Shown here: one piece after another, positions 57,431 through 64,000 of the stretch
Numbering within the stretch: position 1 is the first letter of the stretch
Layout: each line of letters starts with the position of its first letter
Origin: Gammaproteobacteria bacterium (ex Lamellibrachia satsuma)
GTDB taxonomy: Bacteria > Pseudomonadota > Gammaproteobacteria > Chromatiales > Chromatiaceae
Reading direction: 5' to 3'
DNA: 64,000 nucleotides
NCBI GenBank assembly: GCA_019623805.1
Contig: CP053680.1
Coordinates: forward strand, 3,140,001 to 3,204,000
Made by a program: the position numbers and the translations under genes
Notes under the pieces: model-generated
The model's input: the letters and a program-made list of their open reading frames with translations, nothing else
Databases searched by the model: none
What the model was told of the DNA's origin: nothing

Positions 57431-57964
57431 TTAGGCCTTTGCTCTAAGGTTACGAAAGTACTCCGATTCTTCTAACTCCTTTTTTAACAAATAGCTACCT
57501 TGAGCCATATATTCGATGGTGTCATCAAGGCTATCTTCATAGCCAAACAGTGTGCGATGGATATCTCTAATCATTGCAGATAGAACTGATGGATCAATGT
57601 CACGTTTTGACATGCCATAACCCATCATTGTGTAAAACTTTAATCTAGTAAGAAACGCCCCGCATTCTTCAAATTCGTAGATTTTTTCCTTAATGCATTT
57701 TTGCATGTGCACACGATCAGATTCATTTATGGCATTAATCAGCATATCTTGGAAGTTGAGGCCAGCGAGCATAAACGCAATAAGGCTTGGTGATTGATGT
57801 TTTTCAATTCCTTCGTTAATGACATCATTCCAATGCTCTCGAAAATTCTCTTCAATAAGGGGGGCTATTGAAGGGCCGGGCATATCGGGAAGATCGATGG
57901 AAAGGGCGCTAAGTATTACCCTCACCTTTTTTTCATACCGTTCACGTTTAGATAGTCCAAACAT
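57431..57964 (-). CDS. cassette hypothetical protein, helical
   Basis: 177 residues, entirely helical by composition, basic start (MFGLSKRERYEKKVRVIL), no membrane segment. First gene of a two-gene cassette with the protein at 57028-57408; pairing of two small soluble proteins could be toxin and antitoxin or a complex, but nothing in the sequence proves it. Confidence 0.7.
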   Translation of the reverse strand: MFGLSKRERYEKKVRVILSALSIDLPDMPGPSIAPLIEENFREHWNDVINEGIEKHQSPSLIAFMLAGLNFQDMLINAINESDRVHMQKCIKEKIYEFEECGAFLTRLKFYTMMGYGMSKRDIDPSVLSAMIRDIHRTLFGYEDSLDDTIEYMAQGSYLLKKELEESEYFRNLRAKA

Positions 57965-58004
57965 GTGTATTTCCTATAAATCCGGAATGTCGTGTCATTA
58001 TTAT

Positions 58005-58082
58005 GCCTAACGTTGTGGTAACTGGCGCGAACGAAGTGAGCGTCCAAGCGAGGTACGAGCGTTGTTGACCACCTTGTTATGT
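58005..58082 (-). repeat. attC site (78 bp)
   Basis: Left core GCCTAAC, right core GTTATGT; TTGTGGTAAC pairs with GTTGACCACC and GGCGCGAACG with CGAGCG. Confidence 0.9.
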
Positions 58083-58568
58083 TTTTTTCTTTGCATGGAT
58101 TTTCAGTAATTCTCTAACATTGCCTAGATCAAAGCCTTGGTTTTCTATATGGCTAGGAATAATGTGATATAGATTTGGTGCTTGATAAACCAAGACAAGC
58201 TCAGAACTTTCCTTCCAGTAACAAATATCTTTCCAGTGAAGCATCCCTTTACCATTTGCAGATTTGAAGATTATTCCTTCATCTGTACTTTTTACAGCTA
58301 TTTGTTCATGTGCCGTTTTATGTTTTTTATATATTTTTTTTGCATTCCATGGAATATATAAATGCTGCTGAATTAGGTGGCCCAGGATGCCGCCAATGAT
58401 TGCGAATATACACGCATATTTTAATGTAGATGAATCGCTAATAACTGAGACTACAAGCAAAATAGGTATTGCTACTGAGTAACGCAATTTTGCAGGCTTT
58501 TCCAATTGTGAATACAACTGGCTAGCCTTTACATAGTCCTTCTCAGATATTTTATACGTTGCTTCCAT
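58077..58568 (-). CDS. YcxB-like membrane cassette protein
   Basis: 163 residues. Two membrane helices (residues about 30-70, YSVAIPILLVVSVI and YACIFAIIGGILGHLI), then a cytoplasmic domain with EGIIFKSANGKGMLHWKDICYWKES and IPSHIENQGFDLGNVREL, the YcxB-like domain pattern. Function unknown. Single-gene cassette. Confidence 0.78.
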   Translation of the reverse strand: MEATYKISEKDYVKASQLYSQLEKPAKLRYSVAIPILLVVSVISDSSTLKYACIFAIIGGILGHLIQQHLYIPWNAKKIYKKHKTAHEQIAVKSTDEGIIFKSANGKGMLHWKDICYWKESSELVLVYQAPNLYHIIPSHIENQGFDLGNVRELLKIHAKKKT

Positions 58569-58580
58569 GTTTCTTATTAA

Positions 58581-58642
58581 ACATAACGTCTAAGCTCAGC
58601 GGCGCGCGCCTTTGGCGCGTCCGCTGGAGCTTTTTGTTAGCT
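58581..58642 (-). repeat. attC site (62 bp)
   Basis: Shortest attC here. Left core ACATAAC, right core GTTAGCT; CTCAGCGGCGCGCGCC pairs with GGCGCGTCCGCTGGAG. Confidence 0.92.
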
Positions 58643-58651
58643 TTTTTGCTT

Positions 58652-59047
58652 TCAATTACCGATGTTCTCTACCGAATATGTTTCTTTACTTGAGGAACCG
58701 TCACTAAAAGTATCAGTTACTGTAATTGAATTACCGTTTATCTTGTAACGAACCTTTGAATCCATTGCATGTGTACGCCAACGCCCAGTATCAGACCCCC
58801 ACAAAATTTGATTGCCATTTAATTTACACTTGTATTTCCATTTGGTTTTGTCATCCTGTCGGATATATGAAAGGTATATTGTTTCCCCGCTGGTGCGGTC
58901 TATTTTGATTATTGCAGGATCACGCCCCATTATCTTTGCGATGCCTGCCTTGCATATTTGATTTGTTGTAAATGTGCCCTTATCGGCTGCATGTGTAATT
59001 GAAATATTGATTAGGGCGACAACCACAAGCATGAATAGCTTTTTCAT
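58652..59047 (-). CDS. secreted cassette protein
   Basis: 131 residues with a signal peptide (MLVVVALINISITHA-A). The mature part has Cys near residues 32 and 75, and ends in strand-rich GNSITVTDTFSDGSSSKETYSV. Possibly a small periplasmic beta protein. Follows the secreted gene at 59061 by 13 bases in the same cassette. Confidence 0.72.
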   Translation of the reverse strand: MKKLFMLVVVALINISITHAADKGTFTTNQICKAGIAKIMGRDPAIIKIDRTSGETIYLSYIRQDDKTKWKYKCKLNGNQILWGSDTGRWRTHAMDSKVRYKINGNSITVTDTFSDGSSSKETYSVENIGN

Positions 59048-59060
59048 TTTCCCCCCTCAA

Positions 59061-59396
59061 TTACAGTAAAGTGCATGTGGCAATAGGATGATCACCACTG
59101 TAAGGTGAAAATATTTGTAACTTCCATTTGCCATTAAAGCTTCTTGTTTGCTTTGCCATCATATCTACTACGCCTGAACATATTTTTCTGGCTTCACTGC
59201 TACTCGTTGCAATTCTTACATCAACGGTTGAACCCCATCCTTTAACCTCGCACTCAGTTGTAAGGCCAGTTCCTTCAAGGGCTGAACAAAGCCTATATGC
59301 GTCATCCACCACATCTGCGGTTGCAGAATTTTGATAGAGCAGTCCTAGACCAATAAGCGACATAGCCATAATTGTTGAGTTGCGTTTTGTTCGCAT
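59061..59396 (-). CDS. secreted small cassette protein
   Basis: 111 residues with a signal peptide ending near NSATA. Four cysteines in the mature part (YRLCSAL, TTECEV, KICSGV, IATCTLL) suggest disulfides in the periplasm. First of two secreted proteins on one cassette, which may interact. Family not recognised. Confidence 0.72.
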   Translation of the reverse strand: MRTKRNSTIMAMSLIGLGLLYQNSATADVVDDAYRLCSALEGTGLTTECEVKGWGSTVDVRIATSSSEARKICSGVVDMMAKQTRSFNGKWKLQIFSPYSGDHPIATCTLL

Positions 59397-59417
59397 TGCG
59401 CTCTCCTTTTTTTGTAA

Positions 59418-59549
59418 AGCTAACGTTTAGGTTCACCCGACCACCGGATTAACCACACAGAACTTGATTGCATGACATAGCCAATTGAAACCAATGCGCT
59501 TGAAACGCCGCAAAAGTTAGGTGGGTCGGAGTGCAACCTTTTGTTATGT
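59418..59549 (-). repeat. attC site (132 bp)
   Basis: Longest attC here. Left core AGCTAAC, right core GTTATGT; TTCACCCGACC pairs with GGTGGGTCGGA. The stop of the next gene (TAA) overlaps the right core. Confidence 0.85.
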
Positions 59550-59873
59550 GATTGTTGCCTCATCACCAGACCTTGCTGCTTCTTTACGTGCTTTGGACTC
59601 CGCTTTTTTTCTTGCTTTGTCTTTTACAACTTGCTCAATAGACCTTACGTTTTCTGGTGCTCTTTTTTTGAAATGCTTGAAATATATTTCTTCAATAAAC
59701 TCAGGCAGTGGGAGCTTCCACTGTTGCTGTTTTGTGTTACCAAGGCTACCAAATTTCTTTGGATTTAAACCAAGTTCCCTAGCCATTTGTATTTGGGCAT
59801 GAGACAAACTATATTTCTTTCTTGCTTCAATCCATGGCTTTAACTTATTTGGAATGAAATTTTTCTTTGGCAT
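59544..59873 (-). CDS. cassette hypothetical protein, basic
   Basis: 109 residues, very lysine-rich. Starts MPKKNFIPNKLKPWIEARKKYSLSHAQIQMARELGLNPKKFG, a helix-turn-helix-like segment, then a charged helix tail. I recall similar proteins as common integron cassette products, with no assigned function. Second gene of a cassette with 59925. Confidence 0.7.
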   Translation of the reverse strand: MPKKNFIPNKLKPWIEARKKYSLSHAQIQMARELGLNPKKFGSLGNTKQQQWKLPLPEFIEEIYFKHFKKRAPENVRSIEQVVKDKARKKAESKARKEAARSGDEATIT

Positions 59874-59924
59874 TTGTTTTGATTCTTTTTTATGTTACTT
59901 GAATTTCAAGGATATTGTGATGAT

Positions 59925-60263
59925 TTATGGTCTTATTACCACAAAATGCCGCCCAGTTTCTGTTGGAGCAAATTCTTCTTCTTTTAAATCATACCCAATT
60001 CTATTGGCAAGAGGATAAAAGCGATTATAAGATTCTTCATCAAATGCATATGCGCCACCACGCTTTAACCCTTGTATTATTTCACCAAACCTTGTTTTTT
60101 TAATTGTTGATTCTTCATGTGCTTCTTTTGACATTGATAGTAGATAATCACGCATGGACTTTTCAGAGCCTGAAATTATGCAAGCATCTCCGTCACAAGT
60201 AACTTCGGTTTTAGACTTGTACGAGAAGCACCCAATTACCTTTGTATCAATATCACGGGACAT
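59925..60263 (-). CDS. cassette hypothetical protein
   Basis: 112 residues, alpha/beta. Starts MSRDIDTKVIGCFSYKSKT; C-terminal part LKRGGAYAFDEESYNRFYPLANRIGYDL and a final strand TGRHFVVIRP resembles small toxin-like or RelE-like folds only vaguely. First gene of a two-gene cassette, 51 bases from 59873, with no attC between. Confidence 0.65.
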   Translation of the reverse strand: MSRDIDTKVIGCFSYKSKTEVTCDGDACIISGSEKSMRDYLLSMSKEAHEESTIKKTRFGEIIQGLKRGGAYAFDEESYNRFYPLANRIGYDLKEEEFAPTETGRHFVVIRP

Positions 60264-60294
60264 TTTGATTCCTCGTTTTGTATTTCATTTTTTC

Positions 60295-60409
60295 ACATAA
60301 CGCCTTGCTCAGCGGCTTTTGGTACTGGGTGGTTTTTGTGCTAAAAATGCCGAAGGCATGCACATAAAACCACCCAGTACCAAAAGTCCGCTGGAGCTAT
60401 TTGTTATGT
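60295..60409 (-). repeat. attC site (115 bp) with long perfect arm
   Basis: Left core ACATAAC, right core GTTATGT; a long perfect arm TTTTGGTACTGGGTGG pairs with CCACCCAGTACCAAAA, longer than in other sites. Confidence 0.92.
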
Positions 60410-60413
60410 GTTT

Positions 60414-61160
60414 TTACATATATATGGTTTCAATTAACCAGTTCTCATATTCTTGACGATTCTTTGCTTCAACTCCAAGTTTTTCAGCATCTGCATTAGC
60501 CCTTTGAATAGCATAATAGGCTTGATCAAAAGCACTAAACTCCAATGTTTCTTCATCTCGATTATCATGATGCTTCAAACGATTTCTGTGTTCATTCCAC
60601 TCATTAAAGGCTTCTTTTTTAGTTCGATCACCGGCATAAGCCATACCCGTATTAGCTCGCATCTCTTCAATATATTTCCACGTATCTTCAGCAGCATTTT
60701 TATCACCGCGCTGCTTTAATAAACCAGCAAATATTCCATCTGCTGCGCCAGCCAATGTAATAACCGATAGTCTTTTTCCTGTTATAAATAACTCAATAGC
60801 ATCTTCCAATTGTGTAAGTGCAATTTCAATTTTACTAAGTACCACATTTTTTTCAAAACTCAGCTTTGATTCCGCAGGTTTCGTTTTTATATTTTCTTTA
60901 GAAAAAGTTAAATCTAGACTAATTTCTAACCAATCAAAACATGCTCTGAAATCATTTAGCAATTCTATATCTTTCTTTGATTTTCCTTCATCAGTGAATG
61001 TAACACCATCACCTTCTGGAAAAGGACTTGCCCAATACCCTTTTTTCCTTAACATCTCGAGAGAATTCGTGATTTCAGAGCTAAATGCACGAGCTTCAAC
61101 AATATCCCAAAGAAGATTGCCAGTGTAAGGTTCTCTAGGAGGTTTGAATATTGCCTTCAT
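60414..61160 (-). CDS. HEPN-like cassette protein
   Basis: 248 residues, helical. IEIALTQLEDAIELFITG followed by ITLAGAADGIFAGLLKQRG matches a HEPN-type helical pair, and WNEHRNRLKHHD contains an R-x4-H motif like the RNase active site of HEPN proteins. A likely RNase of the abortive-infection sort, without any cognate partner gene seen. Second cassette from attI, so it may be well expressed. Confidence 0.72.
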   Translation of the reverse strand: MKAIFKPPREPYTGNLLWDIVEARAFSSEITNSLEMLRKKGYWASPFPEGDGVTFTDEGKSKKDIELLNDFRACFDWLEISLDLTFSKENIKTKPAESKLSFEKNVVLSKIEIALTQLEDAIELFITGKRLSVITLAGAADGIFAGLLKQRGDKNAAEDTWKYIEEMRANTGMAYAGDRTKKEAFNEWNEHRNRLKHHDNRDEETLEFSAFDQAYYAIQRANADAEKLGVEAKNRQEYENWLIETIYM

Positions 61161-61178
61161 TCTACTTTTCCTTTTTAC

Positions 61179-61265
61179 ACATAACGCTTTGCTAACCGGC
61201 CATTTATACAGAGTGCAGCGAAGCGAAACGGCGTATAAATGGTCGGGTTGAGCTACTTGTTAAAT
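61179..61265 (-). repeat. attC site (87 bp)
   Basis: Left core ACATAAC, right core GTTAAAT; CCATTTATAC pairs with GTATAAATGG. Its right core equals the attI core sequence at 62122, as expected for an adjacent cassette. Confidence 0.92.
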
Positions 61266-62105
61266 GTCTTTGAACCATGACGGCTTAATTGTTACTTCTT
61301 CACGCATTTGTACATCAACCCCTAATCTTAGGTTTTTAAGATGTTCAGCCAAATCATTGCCATCAATTAAATCAATTGGTGGCGCGCCATCACGTTGTGA
61401 CTCCTGCTTAGCGCTACGTGTAAATGTGCCTGTAGTTATAAACACACCCTTGTCAGCTCTGCCAATCATAGCACCACGAAAATCTCTAATTGCACTCGAT
61501 GATACTGATCCAGAATAACGCTTACTTTGAAATACAACATGAAAAGACAAAACACCGCCTAGTTTTATTACACCAACACCATCAATGCCACCATCACCTG
61601 TTTTGCCTGTAACTTCTACATTTGTGAAACCTAGTTCTCTAAGTAGCCGTTGACTCAATCTCTCAAAGGCATCGGGCTCAATTGTTTTTAATATTTCTAT
61701 TAATTCTTCTTCCCAGGTTAACTCACTTAGCTCTTCTGATTCATCTACTGCTTCAGCTTCTTGCGGCTTTTGTTTTTTTACACCTGATAGCTCTTTAACG
61801 ATTTTCTTTGCTTCATCTTTATCAATTTCTGTTGTCTTTAGCCCTTCTGCCGTTAAAGACCATACTGCGCGGCTAGAATTCTCTATTAACCCGAGTCGTT
61901 TTAGATAATTTCTTGCCCATGCTGACCTATAGGAAAGCTTTGTGGTGTTGCCCCTATGAATGTCTTCTATTTCTTCGTTTGAAAGATTGAGCAATAGGAT
62001 GACTTGTTCTTCAATTTCAGAATTGGTACCAGAGCCACCAAGCTTATGCAAAGCCTGTAGCACTGGATTAAAAAGTTCATCGTATTTGTATTTGAATATT
62101 TCCAC
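61260..62105 (-). CDS. Mrr-type restriction endonuclease, first cassette
   Basis: 281 residues from a GTG at 62105 (AGGA six bases upstream, 17 bases from the attI core). N-terminal winged helix (YRSAWARNYLKRLGLIENS), acidic linker, then the Mrr catalytic domain: FERLSQRLLRELGFTNVEVTG, DGGIDGVG, and FQSKRY with the QxK nuclease residues. Mrr enzymes cut modified DNA. Being first, it should be strongly expressed from the candidate Pc promoter. Confidence 0.9.
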   Translation of the reverse strand: MEIFKYKYDELFNPVLQALHKLGGSGTNSEIEEQVILLLNLSNEEIEDIHRGNTTKLSYRSAWARNYLKRLGLIENSSRAVWSLTAEGLKTTEIDKDEAKKIVKELSGVKKQKPQEAEAVDESEELSELTWEEELIEILKTIEPDAFERLSQRLLRELGFTNVEVTGKTGDGGIDGVGVIKLGGVLSFHVVFQSKRYSGSVSSSAIRDFRGAMIGRADKGVFITTGTFTRSAKQESQRDGAPPIDLIDGNDLAEHLKNLRLGVDVQMREEVTIKPSWFKDI

Positions 62106-62121
62106 GATCTTCCTTTATGAC

Positions 62122-62128
62122 ATTTAAC
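62122..62128 (-). other. attI core recombination site
   Basis: On the minus strand the core is GTTAAAT, between the integrase side and the first cassette. The full attI probably extends to about 62180 and includes the inverted repeat CCCAA...TTGGG at 62148-62167, a possible integrase site. Confidence 0.75.
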
Positions 62129-62169
62129 AGTTAAATATACAGCTTCCCAAATAATCCCACATATTGGGA

Positions 62170-62198
62170 GTTATCCTGCTTCGGGATATTGTTTTCAA
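62170..62198 (-). promoter_or_regulatory. candidate cassette promoter Pc
   Basis: Minus-strand TTGAAA (62193-62198), 17-base spacer, GATAAC (62170-62175). It would drive the cassette array starting with the Mrr gene. Other promoters may exist in the integrase gene. Confidence 0.4.
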
Positions 62199-62256
62199 TT
62201 CTTCCTCAATGTAGTGTACTCCAATGGGAATTGGAATCCAGCCACGGAGGGCGGAG

Positions 62257-63663
62257 ATGAATCAGGATGTCTTGCAGAAAGATCGGGTAAAAGTTGCTCA
62301 GTTTTGGGGTAACTATCAGAAGTTACTGAGAAATGAGTCTGTCGCTGCACGTGCAATGCCTTGGTACAGGAGGCATGTAGAGGCGTATATTACTGCCACC
62401 AAACCAGCAAGGCTTGCTGAACATACAGCGAAGCAGGTGGCTTCATATCTTGAGACAATCGGGCGGGATCAGCGGCTTGAGGCGTGGCGCTTTAGTCAAG
62501 CGGTAGATGCGCTGCGTATCTTATTCTGTCGGCAACTCGATGTGGATTGGTGCGGTTTGATTGACTGGAAGGGGATTTTCCTGGCAGCTAAATCGCTTGA
62601 AAATGATCACGCGACACATGGAAGAGATGTAATTACCACCGATCCGTTGCTGCTCTTCAATGTGGACGCTGACATCCACTCGCGCAATTTTGCAGCAAAT
62701 GCTCCGGATCTGTTCAAGCGCCTGCTGACTGCTCTGCGGGTGAGGGGGCTTGCCTATAACACGGAGAAGGCCTACCGCCAATGGGTTGCCCGCTATCTTT
62801 CTTTTCACCAATGGGCTGATCCTGAAACCCTTGCCGCAAAAGGGATTGCCGCTTACCTGGAGCACCTTGCTGTTCAGAGGAGTGTCTCTTCGTCTACTCA
62901 GCATCAGGCACTCAATGCTTTGATCTTTCTCTATCGTGAGGTTCTGGGTCTCGATGTTACTGATGCTGTTTCGTTCGTCCGCGCCCGGCCGAAACGGCGT
63001 ATTCCTACGGTTTTGTCACATCGGGAAGTGAAGGCCTTGCTTGACTGCATGAACGGTCGTACGCATCTGATGGCATCGCTGATGTATGGTACCGGAATGC
63101 GTGTTATGGAGTGTGTCAGGCTGCGTGTTATGGACCTTGATTTTGACTACCGGCAGATTACAGTACGTCATGGAAAGGGCGGCAAGGATAGGGTCGTGCC
63201 ACTACCGGATAGCCTCAGTAACACCGTCCGGGAAAACATGACGGAGGCGGAAAAACTACACGATGAGGATCTAAGAAAAGGTTTCGGCGAGACCTACCTG
63301 CCGAGCGCTTTGAAACGTAAGTACCCGAATGCGGCGAAGGAGTGGCGTTGGCAATATCTGTTTCCTGCCAGCCGTATCTCTACGGACCCGAGAAGTGGTG
63401 CTGCCCGGCGCCATCACATGCATGAGTCTGCGCTACAGAAGGCGGTGCGACGGGCAGCATTGGAAGCCGGTATTGACAAGCGCGTAACCAGCCATACCTT
63501 ACGTCACTCCTTTGCCACCCATTTGTTGGAGTCGGGGCAGGACATCCGTACTGTACAGGCCCTGTTGGGGCATGCAAATGTCTCTACCACTGAGATTTAC
63601 ACTCACGTCATGCAGCGTGGCGGACATGGTGTTCGCAGCCCGGTCGATCTGTTGGCTACCTGA
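62257..63663 (+). CDS. intI: integron integrase with extra N-terminal core-binding domain
   Basis: 468 residues from ATG 62257 (GGAGG six bases upstream). Typical IntI is about 320-340. Residues about 1-130 form an additional SAM-like core-binding domain; a second, IntI-like one follows ([19 protein letters not shown]). The catalytic domain has [14 protein letters not shown] (Arg), HGKGGKDR (Lys), [15 protein letters not shown] (His-x-x-Arg), [14 protein letters not shown] (His and Tyr), plus the integron-specific patch [15 protein letters not shown] and WRWQYLFPA. Transcribed away from the array, as usual. Confidence 0.95.
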   Translation: MNQDVLQKDRVKVAQFWGNYQKLLRNESVAARAMPWYRRHVEAYITATKPARLAEHTAKQVASYLETIGRDQRLEAWRFSQAVDALRILFCRQLDVDWCGLIDWKGIFLAAKSLENDHATHGRDVITTDPLLLFNVDADIHSRNFAANAPDLFKRLLTALRVRGLAYNTEKAYRQWVARYLSFHQWADPETLAAKGIAAYLEHLAVQRSVSSSTQHQALNALIFLYREVLGLDVTDAVSFVRARPKRRIPTVLSHREVKALLDCMNGRTHLMASLMYGTGMRVMECVRLRVMDLDFDYRQITVRHGKGGKDRVVPLPDSLSNTVRENMTEAEKLHDEDLRKGFGETYLPSALKRKYPNAAKEWRWQYLFPASRISTDPRSGAARRHHMHESALQKAVRRAALEAGIDKRVTSHTLRHSFATHLLESGQDIRTVQALLGHANVSTTEIYTHVMQRGGHGVRSPVDLLAT

Positions 63664-63705
63664 TCCCGTTCTGAACACGGAGTGTGTTCATCGGGATACT
63701 TCTGC

Positions 63706-64000
63706 TCAGAGGTAGAGCAATTCTGACCAGCGATTTTCATCCTTCATTTTTTGTCTCATCACATCCCAGGTTTCCGTGGAGCCTGCAAGCTGGGCCAGAA
63801 TTTTGTCTAGCGCGTCATTGGCCTTGCGAGTGCCCGCGAGAAATACATGGGTCTTCGGATCCTGCAGCATATCCCAGGCTTCTGTTGCATGTTCCTCCAA
63901 GGTCAACTCCAGTGCTTCATCAGCATTTACACCATATTTGGTGCTGATGCTCTGGTAAGCTTCAAAGGTCTCATTCACATAGTAGTTGGCCAAGTCGCTG
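63706..64000 (-). CDS. ferredoxin/NADP oxidoreductase-like protein, C-terminal part
   Basis: About 98 residues to the window edge, continuing in frame beyond it. KTHVFLAGTRKANDALDKILAQ followed by MRQKMKDENRWSELLY resembles the C-terminal NADP-binding end of FNR-type reductases. It is chromosomal flank to the right of the integron. The identity rests on a short segment. Confidence 0.65.
   Translation of the reverse strand, partial: SDLANYYVNETFEAYQSISTKYGVNADEALELTLEEHATEAWDMLQDPKTHVFLAGTRKANDALDKILAQLAGSTETWDVMRQKMKDENRWSELLYL

Noticed and set aside
62130..62147. Possible LexA box (CTGTATAT on the minus strand) near attI
   Set aside because: The right half does not match ACAG at the required spacing, so SOS control of intI is not supported.
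43140..62160. CRISPR array, because of many similar short palindromes
   Set aside because: Spacing is gene-sized and irregular and the palindromes differ in sequence and length; they are attC sites.

Overview
The window reads as a chromosome segment of a gammaproteobacterium, probably a sulfur oxidiser near the Chromatiales/Sedimenticola/Thiodiazotropha-type lineages. The support is a sulfur-globule-like protein, two small c-type cytochromes beside a FadL-type porin, a 4.5S SRP RNA/dnaX/ybaB/recR block and a DapL/DapD/LysA lysine cluster. The species placement is inference. No tRNA, 5S/16S/23S rRNA, CRISPR array or prophage was seen.

Bases 1-33.7 kb are housekeeping and core-accessory DNA: a four-repeat secreted protein and a sulfur-globule-like protein; an RND efflux pair; YceI and a redoxin; rtcR (CARF plus sigma54 activator) facing a small operon that carries a good sigma54 promoter; an EnvZ/OmpR-like pair; a cytochrome/porin/DUF2892/cytochrome cluster interrupted by a MITE; GGDEF-EAL, a glycosyltransferase and an acetolactate synthase; ffs, dnaX, ybaB, recR; a HIT protein and a copper ATPase; then lysA, dapL, an ArsC-like gene and dapD.

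Bases 33.8-37.4 kb are AT-richer and probably transferred: a TRIC-like channel, an IS110 fragment, serine dehydratase and a methyltransferase with an apparent internal deletion. Degenerate attC-like palindromes occur here, so this may be the eroded far end of the integron.

Bases 37.4-63.7 kb are a sedentary chromosomal integron. The integrase gene is at 62257-63663 on +, attI is near 62122, and a cassette array runs leftwards with almost every gene on the minus strand. Twelve clear attC sites plus one split by a group II intron can be placed. Cassettes encode an Mrr-type nuclease, HEPN-like proteins, a PIN/zinc-ribbon protein, DUF2971 and DUF4279 proteins, a YcxB-like protein, secreted small proteins, and a three-gene dual-OB/DUF488/DUF4326 cassette. 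Several of these families are nucleases or conflict-associated, so part of the array may be defensive; that is inference.

The array is heavily invaded. A group IIC-attC intron sits exactly in an attC core site. Its reverse transcriptase is split by an IS21 element (5-bp duplication ATTCC), whose istA is split by an IS630 element (TA duplication). An IS701-family element (CTAG duplication) and a tandem IS3 pair (CAGG duplication) split two genes of the three-gene cassette. A third IS3 copy and an IS256-family element lack target duplications and seem to have deleted neighbouring cassette sequence. Removing the elements on paper restores the dual-OB, DUF488, IstA and intron RT reading frames in phase.
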